Source of the DNA: Lineus longissimus
Taxonomy: Eukaryota > Nemertea > Pilidiophora > Heteronemertea > Lineidae
Reading direction: 5' to 3'
DNA length: 64,000 nucleotides
Assembly: GCF_910592395.1 (NCBI RefSeq)
Contig: NC_088310.1
Location: 15,323,501 to 15,387,500 of the forward strand
Shown here piece after piece: positions 1 to 10,239 of the stretch. The notes below the pieces were generated by a model. That model saw only the letters and a program-made list of their open reading frames with translations. It was not told where the DNA came from and made no database searches. Both the position numbers and the translations under genes were made by a program. Numbering within the stretch: the stretch's first letter is position 1; the number at the start of each line of letters is the position of its first letter.

Positions 1-355
1 AGGTAACCTTTGGAGCCAGCATTCCAACATGATCAACAGCTACTTCTATTTCCTTCTTTAGCGAACTCACCATCAATTAGTAATTTAACTTCATCACAAT
101 TTTTGCATTTCTTGGTTAACATACAACATGCTTTACAATAATCCATGAATTTATCACGTTTGTTCTTTTCAAATTCACTTTCAGGCGTTGTTACATCGTA
201 TTTTACACATTTTAAAGTATGTCCTGAAACTACTGGTTGATACTGATTCACAGGATACTGATTCACAGGATACTGATAAACATTGACCGTACCATAATTA
301 TTGTTAAGTATTTGTCCTTCCATTTCTAGCTTGATTTAATAGAAATAAGTGCTAT
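1..355. mobile_element. Left part of degenerate Polinton/Maverick
   Basis: This stretch is continuous with the Polinton sequence that resumes at 7783 once the gypsy insertion is removed, because CTAT occurs at 352-355 and again at 7783-7786 as the target-site duplication. It lies just beyond the 3' end of the Polinton integrase gene and contains one small ORF. The element continues off the left edge of the window, and no terminal inverted repeat is visible. Confidence 0.7.
33..323 (-). CDS. Small hypothetical Polinton ORF, 96 aa
   Basis: An ATG-initiated 96-residue ORF. With the gypsy insertion removed, its start would lie about 50 bp beyond the integrase stop codon on the same strand, so it fits the tight gene packing of a Polinton. 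I do not recognise the protein. Visible features are a short Tyr-Pro-Val-Asn-Gln repeat near residues 15-30 and a Cys/Lys-rich centre (CKACC, then CKNC) that could bind metal. It has no membrane segment. It could be a true element gene or the truncated end of a longer one. Confidence 0.4.
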   Translation of the reverse strand: MEGQILNNNYGTVNVYQYPVNQYPVNQYQPVVSGHTLKCVKYDVTTPESEFEKNKRDKFMDYCKACCMLTKKCKNCDEVKLLIDGEFAKEGNRSSC

Positions 356-555
356 TGTAATGTCCTTTGATTTGCCTTCTTTGGTACTCGATATACATGA
401 TATAGTGAACTAATGAACTTGCAAATCGGCTTTAATTCAACTCGTACTTTATTGTCTCGTCTCGCCCGTCGACTACAATAACAACAACAATGCACCGTTT
501 TCGCCCCGGCCGCAACACGGGCCGAAGACAGACTGGGGTGGCTCGGGACACCACA
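356..555 (-). repeat. 3' LTR of gypsy element
   Basis: A 200-bp copy identical to 7584-7782 except for one extra G near 533-538. It begins TGTAATG and ends CCACA on the plus strand. Because the element reads leftward, this is its 3' LTR. Confidence 0.95.
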
Positions 556-572
556 CCATCCCCCACAAAATT
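556..572 (-). promoter_or_regulatory. Polypurine tract (plus-strand primer)
   Basis: On the minus strand the bases just before the 3' LTR read TTTTGTGGGGGATGG. This G/A-rich run preceded by T's is the usual form of an LTR-element polypurine tract. Confidence 0.7.
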
Positions 573-1266
573 TGGTCAGTGTGTAACTGACCACAATGTT
601 ACAGAATTCAATTCACTAACATAACAGGGCTTTCATATGTTACCCAAACATAAAACACAAAAATAAGAGTTAGCGTCTTGCTGAGATGGGTAGGGATTAT
701 CCTCCATCATGTCCATCCTCAGTATTGTCTTCTCCAAAATCATGATAATAATAATACTGAAATGATTTTATAATTATCAAATATCAAAAAAACACCATTA
801 CTAGCTCCGATCCTGAGCAATAAAATACACAAAACTATAGATCCAAGTACACGCAATAGTACATGAAATGAGTCCTGAGTCCATTTCTCTGCATAGAACA
901 AGGATATACAAACACAACAAATATATCCAAAAATAGTCTTAACATGTGTTGATCAAACACACTAAACGAACAGATTGTCTCTATAGGCTTCCCTCAGTGC
1001 ACTACTAAATGAATTTAAAAGTCTCTTATCGATTTACTAAGTCCTTATTGCTTCAGAACGAAAATCCTCCTGTGAGCGGCAGATCAAAGGCACCTTAGTA
1101 CCCTGGCATGAGGTAATGTAAATCTACACCTCTCCCTTCCCGGAGTACAGAGCGTCCCAGGTATAGGGGTGCCAGGTTACAAGTTACCTCGGACGAAGAG
1201 ATGAGATTGATTATAATGGAAATCTCCCTTACAGGGATTGTTTAAGCTACAAACAGGTTTTCACTA
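573..1266 (-). other. Gypsy 3' untranslated region
   Basis: About 700 bp between the pol stop and the polypurine tract, AT-rich on both strands and without a credible ORF. Nothing else is recognised here. Confidence 0.6.
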
Positions 1267-4200
1267 TTAAGTCATTGCTGAGATGCGCTTCAATTTTAAC
1301 TTTCTGGCGCGCTTGAGCCATCGCATTTTGTTCTGTTGCATTGATGCGGAATCGCGTTGGTTTGTGTCACGCGCGGCGCAATCGATTGACAAACGGAAAC
1401 GTGCAGGCCTCTGCATATCATTACGTGGTCTTAAGCAATATTTGTTCATGGGTACTTCGTCTGCTGGATCATACACAGATGAATCAATTGAAGAGGCGGT
1501 GCCATCCAGGTCTGGGTTTGGAATATCTATTGCAGATTCCCCATCTGGTGGATCTACTGCTCCATCTGATGGTCCCATCCCTGGACGTTGCACGTCGGGG
1601 GAACCAGATTGAGAGTTAGGGGTACCAAAGCGGCCCTTCCCTTCTGGTGTATCTAAAGCAGCACCAAGAGGGTCCCTCAAATCTGGTCTTGACATCAGCT
1701 TGTCTTGTCCACGAGATTCTGGGGTTTCTTCGCAAGACCTTCCTATAGGCAGTTTCAAAAACTCTAAAGGCATAGTCTCTACCTCTTCTTCAGACTCAGT
1801 CTCAGAGTTCCCAGCAGCTGACTCCATTTCAAGTTTCTCAATGAAATCCTTCTTCTCTGATGTTTTATTAGGATGATCATCCACCCGACGTGGCTCATCC
1901 TCCGTTCTAATGTAGAAGCGCCGCAAGTTGTTCAGATGGACCACTTTTGTTTGCTTGGTTTTCCCATCGAGAGGCACAATCCTATAGTTCACCTCTGATA
2001 TCTTCTCCTTAATCTTATAAGGTCCCTTCCATGGCTTGTGGAACTTGTTAACCTCATCTGGCCGAAGATGATAGTCTCTCAAGAGGACTAAATCATCCTG
2101 GGAAAAAGAAGAATTTTTCATCTTCTGGTCATAGTACTGTCGCTGTCGCCTCTGAGCCGTCTTCAGGTTGTCCCTGGCATTTCGATATGATGTTTCAATT
2201 TTCTCTCGGAGATCCTTCACATATACTGTTGTTTCTGGGGAAGCAGAGCCACATGTAGATGTTCCAATCATAGAGTCAAGAGGTATTTGCATTTCAGCTC
2301 CGAAAGTCATTGCAAAAGGAGTTTCCTTTGTTGACTCATGTATACTGGACCTATATGCCATGAGTGCTGATGGTAATCTGTCATCCCAATCCCGTCCCTT
2401 TTCATCTACAAGGGTTGTTAGCATTTTCTTCAGGCTTTTATTCAGGTTTTCAACCTGACCGTTGCATTGCGGGTGATATGCAGTTGTCCTAGTCTTCTCA
2501 ATGCCTAATAAGCTGCACATCTCTCCGAAGATTTTTGATTCAAAATTCCCCCCTTGGTCGGAATGTATACCCTCGGGTGCACCAAAACGCGAGACATATT
2601 CGTTGACTAGAACTCTTGCACAGGTGGAGACTTTCTGATTTTTCATTGGCCATGCCTCGGGCCACTTGGTGAACGCATCTTCCACCACCATGATATAACG
2701 GTTTCCCCTTCTGGAGGGTGGATTAATGGGCCCCACAAAATCGATATGCAACCTTTGGTTTCGTCTGCCCACTGGAATACTCTGTAAGGGGGCTCTTATT
2801 CCCTTGGGTGGTGATTTGCATTTCTGACACTTGGGGCATGTGCGAACAAAGTCTTCAACTAAACGCTTTAAGCCTGGTCGCCAGCAGCGAGATCGAAGTT
2901 TGGCATAGGTCTTCCTCATTCCCAAATGGCCACCAGCAAAGCCTTCGTGAGCTTGAACTAAGACTGGCTTTATCAATGCTACTGGGAGAACCAAACGGCT
3001 TTGGGTTGACTGATCCGGAGACTTGAAATACAAAACTCCCTCCTCTAGTTCCAACAATTGTCTCTGGGCCCAAACTGCCCGTGTCCGAGTACTGCATCCT
3101 TGCAAAACACTTTGTGGAATTATTGTCTCTTTGGAAAGGACATGCTGATAAACTTCGTTGATTTCAGGGTCATTGACCTGAGCTTGTCCAATTTTCTCAG
3201 CGGTCCAATCCATAGGCAGTTCCACTGGGGTTGGTACTTTTCTCTGTGGCTTGGACTTTGCACTTGGTTTTGCCTGGGTCACTGCTACACTTGCTAGGTT
3301 CACCGACTGAGTTTTTCTGTCCATTGGCGTTTGCTGATCGATTCTCTTTTTGTCAGTGGGCCCACATGATGGGCAATCTCCATGTTGTCTGACTCTACTG
3401 GGCTTTCTAGACAGGGCATCAGCATTCCCGTGTAGCCTACCTGCACGATGTTCAATCTTAAAATCAAACTCGGCTAGGCACTCGAGCCATCTGGCCACCT
3501 GTCCGGATGGGTCTTTGAAATTAAGCAGCCAACGGAGCGCAATGTTATCTGTTCGGACCAAGAACCTTTTTCCCAGGAGAAAGTACCTGAAATGCTTAAC
3601 AAATTTCACGAGAGCTAACATTTCCCGCCGTGTGGTGCAGTAATTATTTTCTCCACCTTGCAAACTCTTGCTGCCGTATGCGATCACCCTTTCAGAGCCA
3701 TCTTCTTGACGCTGGGACAAAACGGCACCTACAGCAAAGTCACTGGCATCAGTGTCCAAGACAAAGAGACCCGCATCTTCGGAGAAGTCAGGGTATGCTA
3801 AGACTGGTGCCTCAATCAATGCTTTCTTCAGTTTGGAAAATGACTGTTCACAGGCTTCTGTCCATTCGAAAATTGCATTCTTTCCAGTCAACTGGTGAAG
3901 TCGGGCTGCTATCTCTGAGTAGTTCTTCACATACTTTTGATAATATACAGCCAAGCCCATGAAAGATCTTACTTCACCCACATCCTTTGGAGTTGGCCAT
4001 TCTTGGACCTGACGTATCTTTTCAGAGTCAGTGGCGATCCCGTCCTTGGACACAACATGTCCCAACCATTTCAGACTCCGTCGCAGCAACTTACACTTCA
4101 CTGGCTTCATGTTGGCCTTCCTGAGGCGCTCAAAAACCTCTCGTAACTGCTGAATATGCCGGTCAAACGATGGTGTATGTACGATTATGTCATTCAAGTA

Positions 4201-5103
4201 CACGAGACAGTACTCTACCCCCCCTAGCACGATGTTCATGAGCCTGGTAAAAGTTGCTGGGGCTCCAGTCAGACCAAATGGCATGGCCAACCACTCATAT
4301 TGCTTAACTCCTGTCACAAATCCTGTTTTCTCTCGATCCTCGGGAGCCACGCCCACTTGCCAGTAGCCACTGGCACAATCAAGGCTGCTGAACCAACAGG
4401 ACCCAGCCAGTCCTCCAAGTGTATCATCTATTCTTGGCAGTGGTTGGGCTGACTTCACAGTGCACTCATTTAGCTTTCGGTAGTCTACACATAGGCGAAA
4501 ACTCCCATCATGCTTCTTAGCCAGTACGATAGGCGAGCTCCATGGTCCAGTAGACTCCTTTATGAGATTTTTGTCCAAGAGGTCTTTGGTTGTCTCATCA
4601 ACAAAATGTTGTTGGTGGGGTGGTACCCTCCGCGGCCTCTGCTTTATCGGGACAGCATCTCCGGTGTTTATCCGATGTTCAACCACTGTGGTGTGCCCAA
4701 TATCCAGATCATCCATTGAGAAAATATCCTGATATTCCGCTATGAGGGAAATCAGCGTGGCACGCTGTGACCCAGTCAGATCTATCTCGTCTATTTCCAA
4801 TTTTTCCAACAGTTTTCCAAGTCTTTCTGATTGCAAAGGAGATTGGACAGGGTCTGGGGTACAAGGCCTCCCAACACTGGTTACTGCTATGGAAGCTGCA
4901 GCCAATTGTCCCTGTCCGAGTATGGGAGAGTATACAGGGTCTGGGGTACAAAGCGTCCCAGCACTGGTTACTGCTATGGAAGCTGCAGCCAATTGTTCCT
5001 GTTCCTCTCCATTCTCCCTGGCCCTACATGTTTGTCGTCCTGATGTCCACTTATTTCTGTGACTGGGTGAAACCATCCCAATGTCTGATTGGTCCTCATC
5101 CTA
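1267..5103 (-). CDS. pol: Gypsy pol: RT, RNase H, integrase (RT active site altered)
   Basis: A single long ORF (first ATG at 5076, open from about 5103, roughly 1270 residues). In order it contains an N-terminal linker with a 29-residue duplication, reverse transcriptase (VDYRKLN, MPFGLTGAPATF), RNase H (VLDTDASDFAVGAVL), an HHCC-type zinc region (HLGMRKTY then CPKCQKC), the integrase core (HIDFVGP, HSDQGGNF, NGQVEN supplying D, D, E) and a basic Pro-rich tail with YCLRPRN. The RT box reads YLND instead of YxDD: AAT replaces GAT at the first catalytic Asp, which should abolish polymerase activity. The ORF overlaps protease by about 100 nt in the -1 frame, so it is expected as a fusion product by frameshifting. 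No other disabling lesion is seen. Confidence 0.92.
4847..5006 (-). repeat. In-frame 87-bp tandem duplication in pol linker
   Basis: Two adjacent copies start at 4847 and 4934, a period of 87 bp or 29 codons. Each encodes a version of LAAASIAVTS..GxxCTPDPVxSP. The duplication keeps the reading frame and lies in the region between protease and RT. Confidence 0.85.
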
Positions 5104-5984
5104 ATAGGGCTATCTGTGAAATTGGCCACACGAATGGGGAGTTTGCCATGGTTTGACTTCACCAAAGTACGCCCTGTCGTGAACGATGTCGGGCCCCTTT
5201 TTGCTTCAATCATTCCTGGTGTCAGATGACTAGCTTCACCTCCCCTAGCAAGTTTTCCTGGCACAATCATCTCAGTCTGTGCTGGGATCTTCACAGATCG
5301 CCCAAGGATGACTCGACAAATCTTAAGTTCATCTCTTTGGTGACGCAATGGGATTTCTTCATTGCCAACCTCCAATGTAGCACTTTCATATCGAATGGTA
5401 CACTGGTGCTTTGCAAAGAAGTCGCTTCCCAAAAGACACGAGTGGCATAGCTTCTTGACCACCACCACTGGATGACAGTAAACATTGGATCCAATCTGTA
5501 AATCGGCATCAACCATCCCCATAATGTGCAAGTCTTCCTCGGTGGCTGACATCAGGGATCCCATTGCAGGTTCAAGGGTTGTCTTGGCCGAATCGAGACG
5601 GTCCCATAAATCACTACTGATCAGTGTTACTGCTGCTCCAGTATCCAAAAGCATGGACGTTGACTGGTCGTTTACTTTACCACTCAAATAGAGGCTGCTG
5701 TCAGCCAGCTGTATACTCCCAATAGTGACGTGTGAATGCCCAGGCTTGGGCTCAAACACTGTCGCCTTGGGGTTCAACATTGAATTCTCCACCAATGTTG
5801 AATTTTCTGCTGGGCTAACCTTGTTTTCTTCTTGGACAACGGAATCTACATGTGGGGCCACTACTGCTTCTTCGGGACTGTGCTGCCCCCCGACAATCCC
5901 GCCGCCTCGTTTCCCTGCTTGTTGGGGCAATCTTTGGAAATGTGGCCTTTCAAGTGGCATATGAAACACTCGTTTTGAGGGCAT
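4974..5984 (-). CDS. pro: Gypsy aspartic protease, -1 frame relative to gag
   Basis: An ORF of about 336 codons with a retropepsin active site (LLDTGAAVTLIS, centred near residue 118) and a downstream ILG motif near residue 228. Its frame is -1 relative to gag/nucleocapsid, which it overlaps at 5861-5984, and pol is a further -1 from it at 4974-5103. The true protein is probably made by frameshifting at the heptamer at 5909-5915, so the internal ATG at 5984 is unlikely to be used. The ORF itself is undamaged. Confidence 0.88.
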   Translation of the reverse strand: MPSKRVFHMPLERPHFQRLPQQAGKRGGGIVGGQHSPEEAVVAPHVDSVVQEENKVSPAENSTLVENSMLNPKATVFEPKPGHSHVTIGSIQLADSSLYLSGKVNDQSTSMLLDTGAAVTLISSDLWDRLDSAKTTLEPAMGSLMSATEEDLHIMGMVDADLQIGSNVYCHPVVVVKKLCHSCLLGSDFFAKHQCTIRYESATLEVGNEEIPLRHQRDELKICRVILGRSVKIPAQTEMIVPGKLARGGEASHLTPGMIEAKRGPTSFTTGRTLVKSNHGKLPIRVANFTDSPIRMRTNQTLGWFHPVTEISGHQDDKHVGPGRMERNRNNWLQLP

Positions 5985-6913
5985 CGCCGAAATCTGTGAT
6001 CACCGCCGCAGGTTTTGCAACCATCTCCCTTACTGGTACTGTGGTTTCCCTTTTGGCCTTCCAATCGCAAGATTCTCTCATTCATGGTGCTCAACAATTC
6101 TTATACCTTGGACATATCGGACATATCGGAGTTCTCCGCCGGCTTTGGCGCAACGCTCGCCACTTTCTGTTTTGGCTTGGCCACCTCCTGCTGGCTCGAC
6201 TCACTTGCCCCCTTTTTCATCACTAGTTGGGCTGCCTCTAGTTGCCTAACCTTGCGAATGGCCTCGCTCAGGGTGGCGGGTGAACTCATTAGCAGCTGCT
6301 GTTTGACTGCATCTTCTGCTGTAACTCCGAGAAGAAACTGGTCAAGGGCCATTTCTTGTTGTAGTTCGAACCCACTACTTGGGTACGCGTTAAGGGCAAG
6401 TTCTTGGAGGGCATCTGAGAAAGTCTCGTATGTTTCATTTCCACGCTGTACTCTGGCCCTCATCTGTAACTTGTAATCCTCCCTTGAGGTATTATGAAAT
6501 CGCTTCATTAGTCGAGTACAAAAATCCTCGTAGGATAGGCTTTCCTCAAGGTGTAAATTGTTGACCGCAACATAAGCCTGATGTTCTAGTCTTGAAAGGA
6601 GTTGTTCCCGACGCTGTTCATCAGGGATCTTGGCTAACTTCACAAAGTTGTCAAACCTTTCCAGCCAAATTCGGAAGTTTTGATTTAACTGGAAATTTTT
6701 CGGTGCCTGAATTTTCACATTTACGGCGGTGGTTGAAGCTGTAGTTGCCTTCACTGTTTCTGGCCCCATTTTGGTCCTCATCAGGTTGGTGAATGTTTCC
6801 AAAAATTCTGTCATAGCATCAGGATTAGCCTCTGCCCCTTTTGGGGTTCCACCTGGCCTCATCAGTTGCCTCGGGGTAGTCGCCCCCCTTCCACGTCCTA
6901 TTGGAGTATCCAT
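5861..6913 (-). pseudogene. gag: Gypsy gag with nucleocapsid zinc knuckles, internal stop
   Basis: Gag probably starts at the ATG at 6913 (MDTPIGRGRG), because the ORF upstream of it has no ATG. It encodes a capsid-like region and then, after an in-frame TAA at 6101-6103, continues in the same frame into a nucleocapsid with two zinc knuckles: CKTCGGDHRFRRC (CX2CX3HX4C) and CFICHLKGHISKDC (CX2CX4HX4C). The stop separates capsid from nucleocapsid and protease. It is either a nonsense mutation or a readthrough site. A recent inactivating mutation seems simpler, since nothing around the TAA resembles a known readthrough context. The C-terminal 124 nt overlap protease. Confidence 0.82.
5871..5915 (-). 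promoter_or_regulatory. Programmed -1 frameshift signal, gag to protease
   Basis: On the minus strand a slippery heptamer GGGAAAC (5909-5915) is in the correct phase, G GGA AAC, of the gag/nucleocapsid frame. After a 7-nt spacer there is a potential hairpin: CGGGATTGT pairs with ACAGTCCCG (9 bp with one G-U pair) around an 11-nt loop. Slipping back one base enters the protease ORF exactly. The layout is the classical retroviral one; function is inferred. Confidence 0.8.
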
Positions 6914-7583
6914 AATCACTCTAATAGACCTACTTTCTAACAGAACACACTTTCTGTCTCCAAAAATAAACCCTTCAGACTTGTGAACTCCCACAAAATA
7001 GGCCTGCAACCACAGCTCAGTGGACTTAACCTGACCAAAATTTATTGATTGATCTTGCAATAATCTGCTCCCCACTGACACACTATACTACTATCAATGT
7101 ATCTGTGACGACATGCCAGCGTATCGAACTCACTTCGGAAACTTAGGTCACCACGATTTCAGAACAGTGCATAATAATATCAAAAACAGTTCACCCTAAC
7201 CGGCCTCCGTACAAAAACAAGCATGGGGTTCAAAAACAGTTTGTCCTAACCGGCCTCCGTACAAAAACGAGCATGGGTTGGTCAATACGAACGCACGTAC
7301 AATTACAAACGCAGTTTTCGGCTCTATTTTTGCTGTCACGAGTCTGCAACTAGCTTACACATCATGTACACATGCTAAATTACCGTAAGCAAGTTTCTAT
7401 ACGCGTTGCTTCATTGTATTTGACGGCACAAACAGGACTAATCTAGCTGTGGTCTCCCATTATGTTTACATGCATTGCATCAGAATACGCGGGTCGAGCG
7501 CGGCAACCGAGCGCGATGACACAACCATTCCTGCCTTCAAATTTTAATTTGGGTTCTTTTTAAATCCTATACGCTGTCACCAC
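6914..7583 (-). other. Gypsy 5' leader with 50-bp tandem repeat
   Basis: Untranslated leader between the 5' LTR and gag. Bases just inside the LTR read GTGGTGACAGCG on the minus strand, a plausible tRNA primer-binding site whose tRNA I cannot assign. Two 50-bp units, at 7181-7230 and 7231-7280, form a tandem repeat sharing CCTAACCGGCCTCCGTAC. Confidence 0.65.
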
Positions 7584-7782
7584 TGTAATGTCCTTTGATT
7601 TGCCTTCTTTGGTACTCGATATACATGATATAGTGAACTAATGAACTTGCAAATCGGCTTTAATTCAACTCGTACTTTATTGTCTCGTCTCGCCCGTCGA
7701 CTACAATAACAACAACAATGCACCGTTTTCGCCCCGGCCGCAACACGGGCCGAAGACAGACTGGGTGGCTCGGGACACCACA
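7584..7782 (-). repeat. 5' LTR of gypsy element
   Basis: The 199-bp partner of the LTR at 356-555. In element orientation it would carry the promoter, but no clear TATA box was identified. It is followed on the plus strand by the second CTAT target duplication (7783-7786). Confidence 0.95.
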
Positions 7783-7804
7783 CTATTAAATTATTACTTT
7801 AGTC

Positions 7805-8628
7805 CTACTTTAGGGACTTAATCTCATTGCAATGATTACAAGTTTTGATATCAGAAACTGGTAACCATTCATTGAATTTTTCACTGTAACCCTTCCACTT
7901 CACTAATCCGTATTTCTTGCCTTGACTGGTCTTGTATCTTAATATCATCCGATCTTGTACTCTAGTTGGTCAGGATTAGGAAAGTAGCTCAATTCCTCTT
8001 AGTAGAAATATCCTTGTATTGCCTCCTTGTGGTAATCTTCAAGCTTGTAGACGATAGGATGAGTGAAGATGATCTGTTTGATTTGGTATACTTCCTCAGT
8101 GAAGTTGGGAAGGTAGCCTTTATCGAAAATGGACTTGTACTTTGAAATTCTTACACTGTCACCTACTTTGTACTTTTGATCACCAAAGGTTTCTTTGAGG
8201 TGAAGACCGTTAAGGTTGTACCATACTGCTCCTTGGTTTTCCATCTTTCTGGCGTCTACTGGTTTCATGCCTATCGATGAGTGAAAAGTATTGTTGTAGC
8301 CACTAACCAAGTCATCAAGTACGTCAATCCACTTGTCACTCTCCTTAGCAGTGAAATACCTCCACATTTTGATTCTGAATCCTCTATTCTTACTCTCAAA
8401 TTTCTCTCAAACTTTGTTAATGGCCGGTTTATGTAGTTGGTGTATTGGTAGTGTGTCTAGGAATTCTTTCACTTCTTTGTACTTAATACGTTTATCATCT
8501 TCCTTGACCTGTTTCCACATTTAAATCAAAGAACTGTAAGCCGCAGGACTCTCGGGGTTGTAGTACAAATCCCTTAGATATTGCTCGTTCTCTCGAGCTT
8601 TGGAGCTTTGCTCTTGTGACGAAGTCAT
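7805..8628 (-). pseudogene. Polinton integrase, catalytic core deleted
   Basis: The remnant starts at the ATG at 8628. An N-terminal region resembling the Polinton integrase start is followed by a TAA, and then a TGA lies near 8410. There the sequence jumps directly to the C-terminal part of the integrase domain (MWRYFTAKESDKW at 8367). Most of the rve core with its catalytic acidic residues is therefore missing. A stop at 7999-8001 and a frameshift near 7950-7970 precede a C-terminal chromodomain (KKYGLVKWKGYSEKFNEWLP) and a short CNHC tail ending at 7805. Chromodomains occur in integrases of this superfamily. The gene is clearly non-functional. Confidence 0.82.
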
Positions 8629-8671
8629 GCTCCTGGAACGAAGTCCTGAATGTTCTTTTGCATTCATTTAA

Positions 8672-9285
8672 ATGGATGAGTTATTCACGAGCCACATAAC
8701 ATGCTCATCTCTGCTGTAACCAATTGTGGTAAGACACATTTTTCCCAGAATCTCTTAGAAAAGGTGTATTGTAACAAGTTACAGAGCATAGTCATTTTCT
8801 GTCCAACATATTTCAATAATGAGACATATGAAAGGAAATGGATTTACCAAGAAAACCACGTCTACATAATTAATCCTAAAGCAGTGGCCAGTAATTTGGA
8901 CCTTGTGCTTAAATTTGCTACCCTAACCTTTGCAGGGTCAGACACATTATATTTAATTGATGATTGTGCTAATTTGAGAGACACAAAGAAGAAGGTGTCC
9001 GAGTTATGTATTCTTGCATTTTCCGGTAGACACTACAATCTGACTGTCGGGCTACTAGCTCAAAAGTACAATTCAGTTGGCAAGGACTACAGTGAGAACA
9101 TCAGACTCTTAGTCCTGTTTTTTAACAAGGATGAATTAGCCATGAAAGATGCGTTAGAAGAAAACAGTGTTATTCCTGAGGCCAAAAGACAGTATTACAT
9201 AGAAGAACTTAAAGTAAAAAGGGGATCAAAATTAATCATCAGGCTGCAACATCCAATCGGATTTACTCTCTCTTCCTCTTTCTAA
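8672..9285 (+). pseudogene. Polinton packaging ATPase (FtsK/HerA-like), one frameshift
   Basis: An ORF of about 195 codons (8701-9285) with a Walker A motif (AVTNCGKTHF), Walker B (TLYLIDDCA, near residues 82-90) and a downstream sensor-like stretch (AFSGRHYNLTVGLLAQKY). It matches the compact genome-packaging ATPase of Polintons. The likely original ATG is at 8672, one frameshift (near 8698) upstream of the ORF, so the N-terminal few codons are out of frame. It diverges from the integrase start, leaving only 43 bp for both promoters. The 3' end overlaps a convergent membrane-protein remnant at 9263-9285. It is the best preserved gene of this Polinton. Confidence 0.85.
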
Positions 9286-9687
9286 CAAAAAAGTAGTAGA
9301 CCACTATGCCTACAGCACTCATACATAGGACAATCCATAGGTACTCGTTTTTTTTCATTTCATCACTAGGTTGGTAATATTCACTTCATTGAGATTTCTT
9401 AGCTAGTGATACTGGTTTATCAGGGTGAAAGTGGTTGTACAATGAAAGTGCAGGGTCAGTATTATTAAAATCAATAGCAGCTTGGTTCACTCTCTTCATT
9501 TCAATGTTAACGAAGTCCACTACATTTTTCTATGTTCTTCATATTCTTCTGATGTTTTATTTAACTCTTCCAAAGCCCTATTATGTCTTTTAGTTTCAGT
9601 TTCATAACCATTATTGTCTAATGCTTCAAAAAGGTAGCTATATCAAGTAAATGATACTGCGTTTACTAAAGCGCCTCCAATCATCAT
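9263..9687 (-). pseudogene. Polinton small two-span membrane protein remnant
   Basis: Reading the minus strand from about 9687, a hydrophobic start (MMIGGALVNAVSF) is followed by a charged helical region (TKRHNRALEELNKTSEEYEE), a frameshift near 9520, a central region, another stop near 9390, and a C-terminal membrane helix (EYLWIVLCMSAVGIVVYYFF) ending in a basic tail at 9263. At least three lesions break it. The gene overlaps the ATPase end convergently and follows the minor capsid gene by 12 bp. Its role in Polintons is not known to me; it is a probable virion or membrane protein by position. Confidence 0.55.
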
Positions 9688-10239
9688 AGCAATACATGCT
9701 AATAATTAGGTTGATTTCCCTTTATCAACAATTGATATCTTACATCAAAACCATTAAGGTCGATAATGCCACCGTGTTCATATGTTAATTTGATCTCTAT
9801 TTTATTGAATCTTGATTTGCATGGTATTTGTATTGGTTTATGTGTATGTAATAGTATCTCCAATATCAGCTCCCTTAAACGGTCTAATGGCTAGAACATC
9901 TGACGGTTCCCCGCTACCAAGTACTTTATTTGTGTTAATTATGTCACAGTGTAAAACAAAATAGTTTATTAGTCTGAAATTCATTGTCAAATCACTTACG
10001 ATCAAACCATCTTGAGAAGAATAAGGCCATTCAGAAGGTTTAAAATCAAACAGTTCATTGCTTTTATCCATAAATATGATTTGATATCTATTCTCATTTC
10101 TTCTTTTAAGTAAGTTTGTCGTGGTCGGCCTTACACCGCTACTCACGACATCCACAAAGTAAGAACTAATCTCTTCTCTTTGATTCACTTCTTTATTGTA
10201 AAAGGACTGAAATATACAATATGTACACACATCAGGTTT

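Larger units (their letters stand above)
356..7782 (-). mobile_element. Ty3/Gypsy LTR retrotransposon, young insertion
   Basis: A complete LTR element in minus orientation, about 7.4 kb, inserted in the Polinton. It has two LTRs of 200 and 199 bp that differ by a single G in a G-run, TG...CA ends, a 4-bp target duplication CTAT (352-355 and 7783-7786), a polypurine tract next to the 3' LTR, and gag, protease and pol in three successive -1 frames. Pol order is RT, RNase H, integrase, which is the Ty3/Gypsy order. No env-like ORF is seen. Near-identity of the LTRs means recent integration, but gag has an in-frame stop and RT has a catalytic substitution. Confidence 0.95.
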
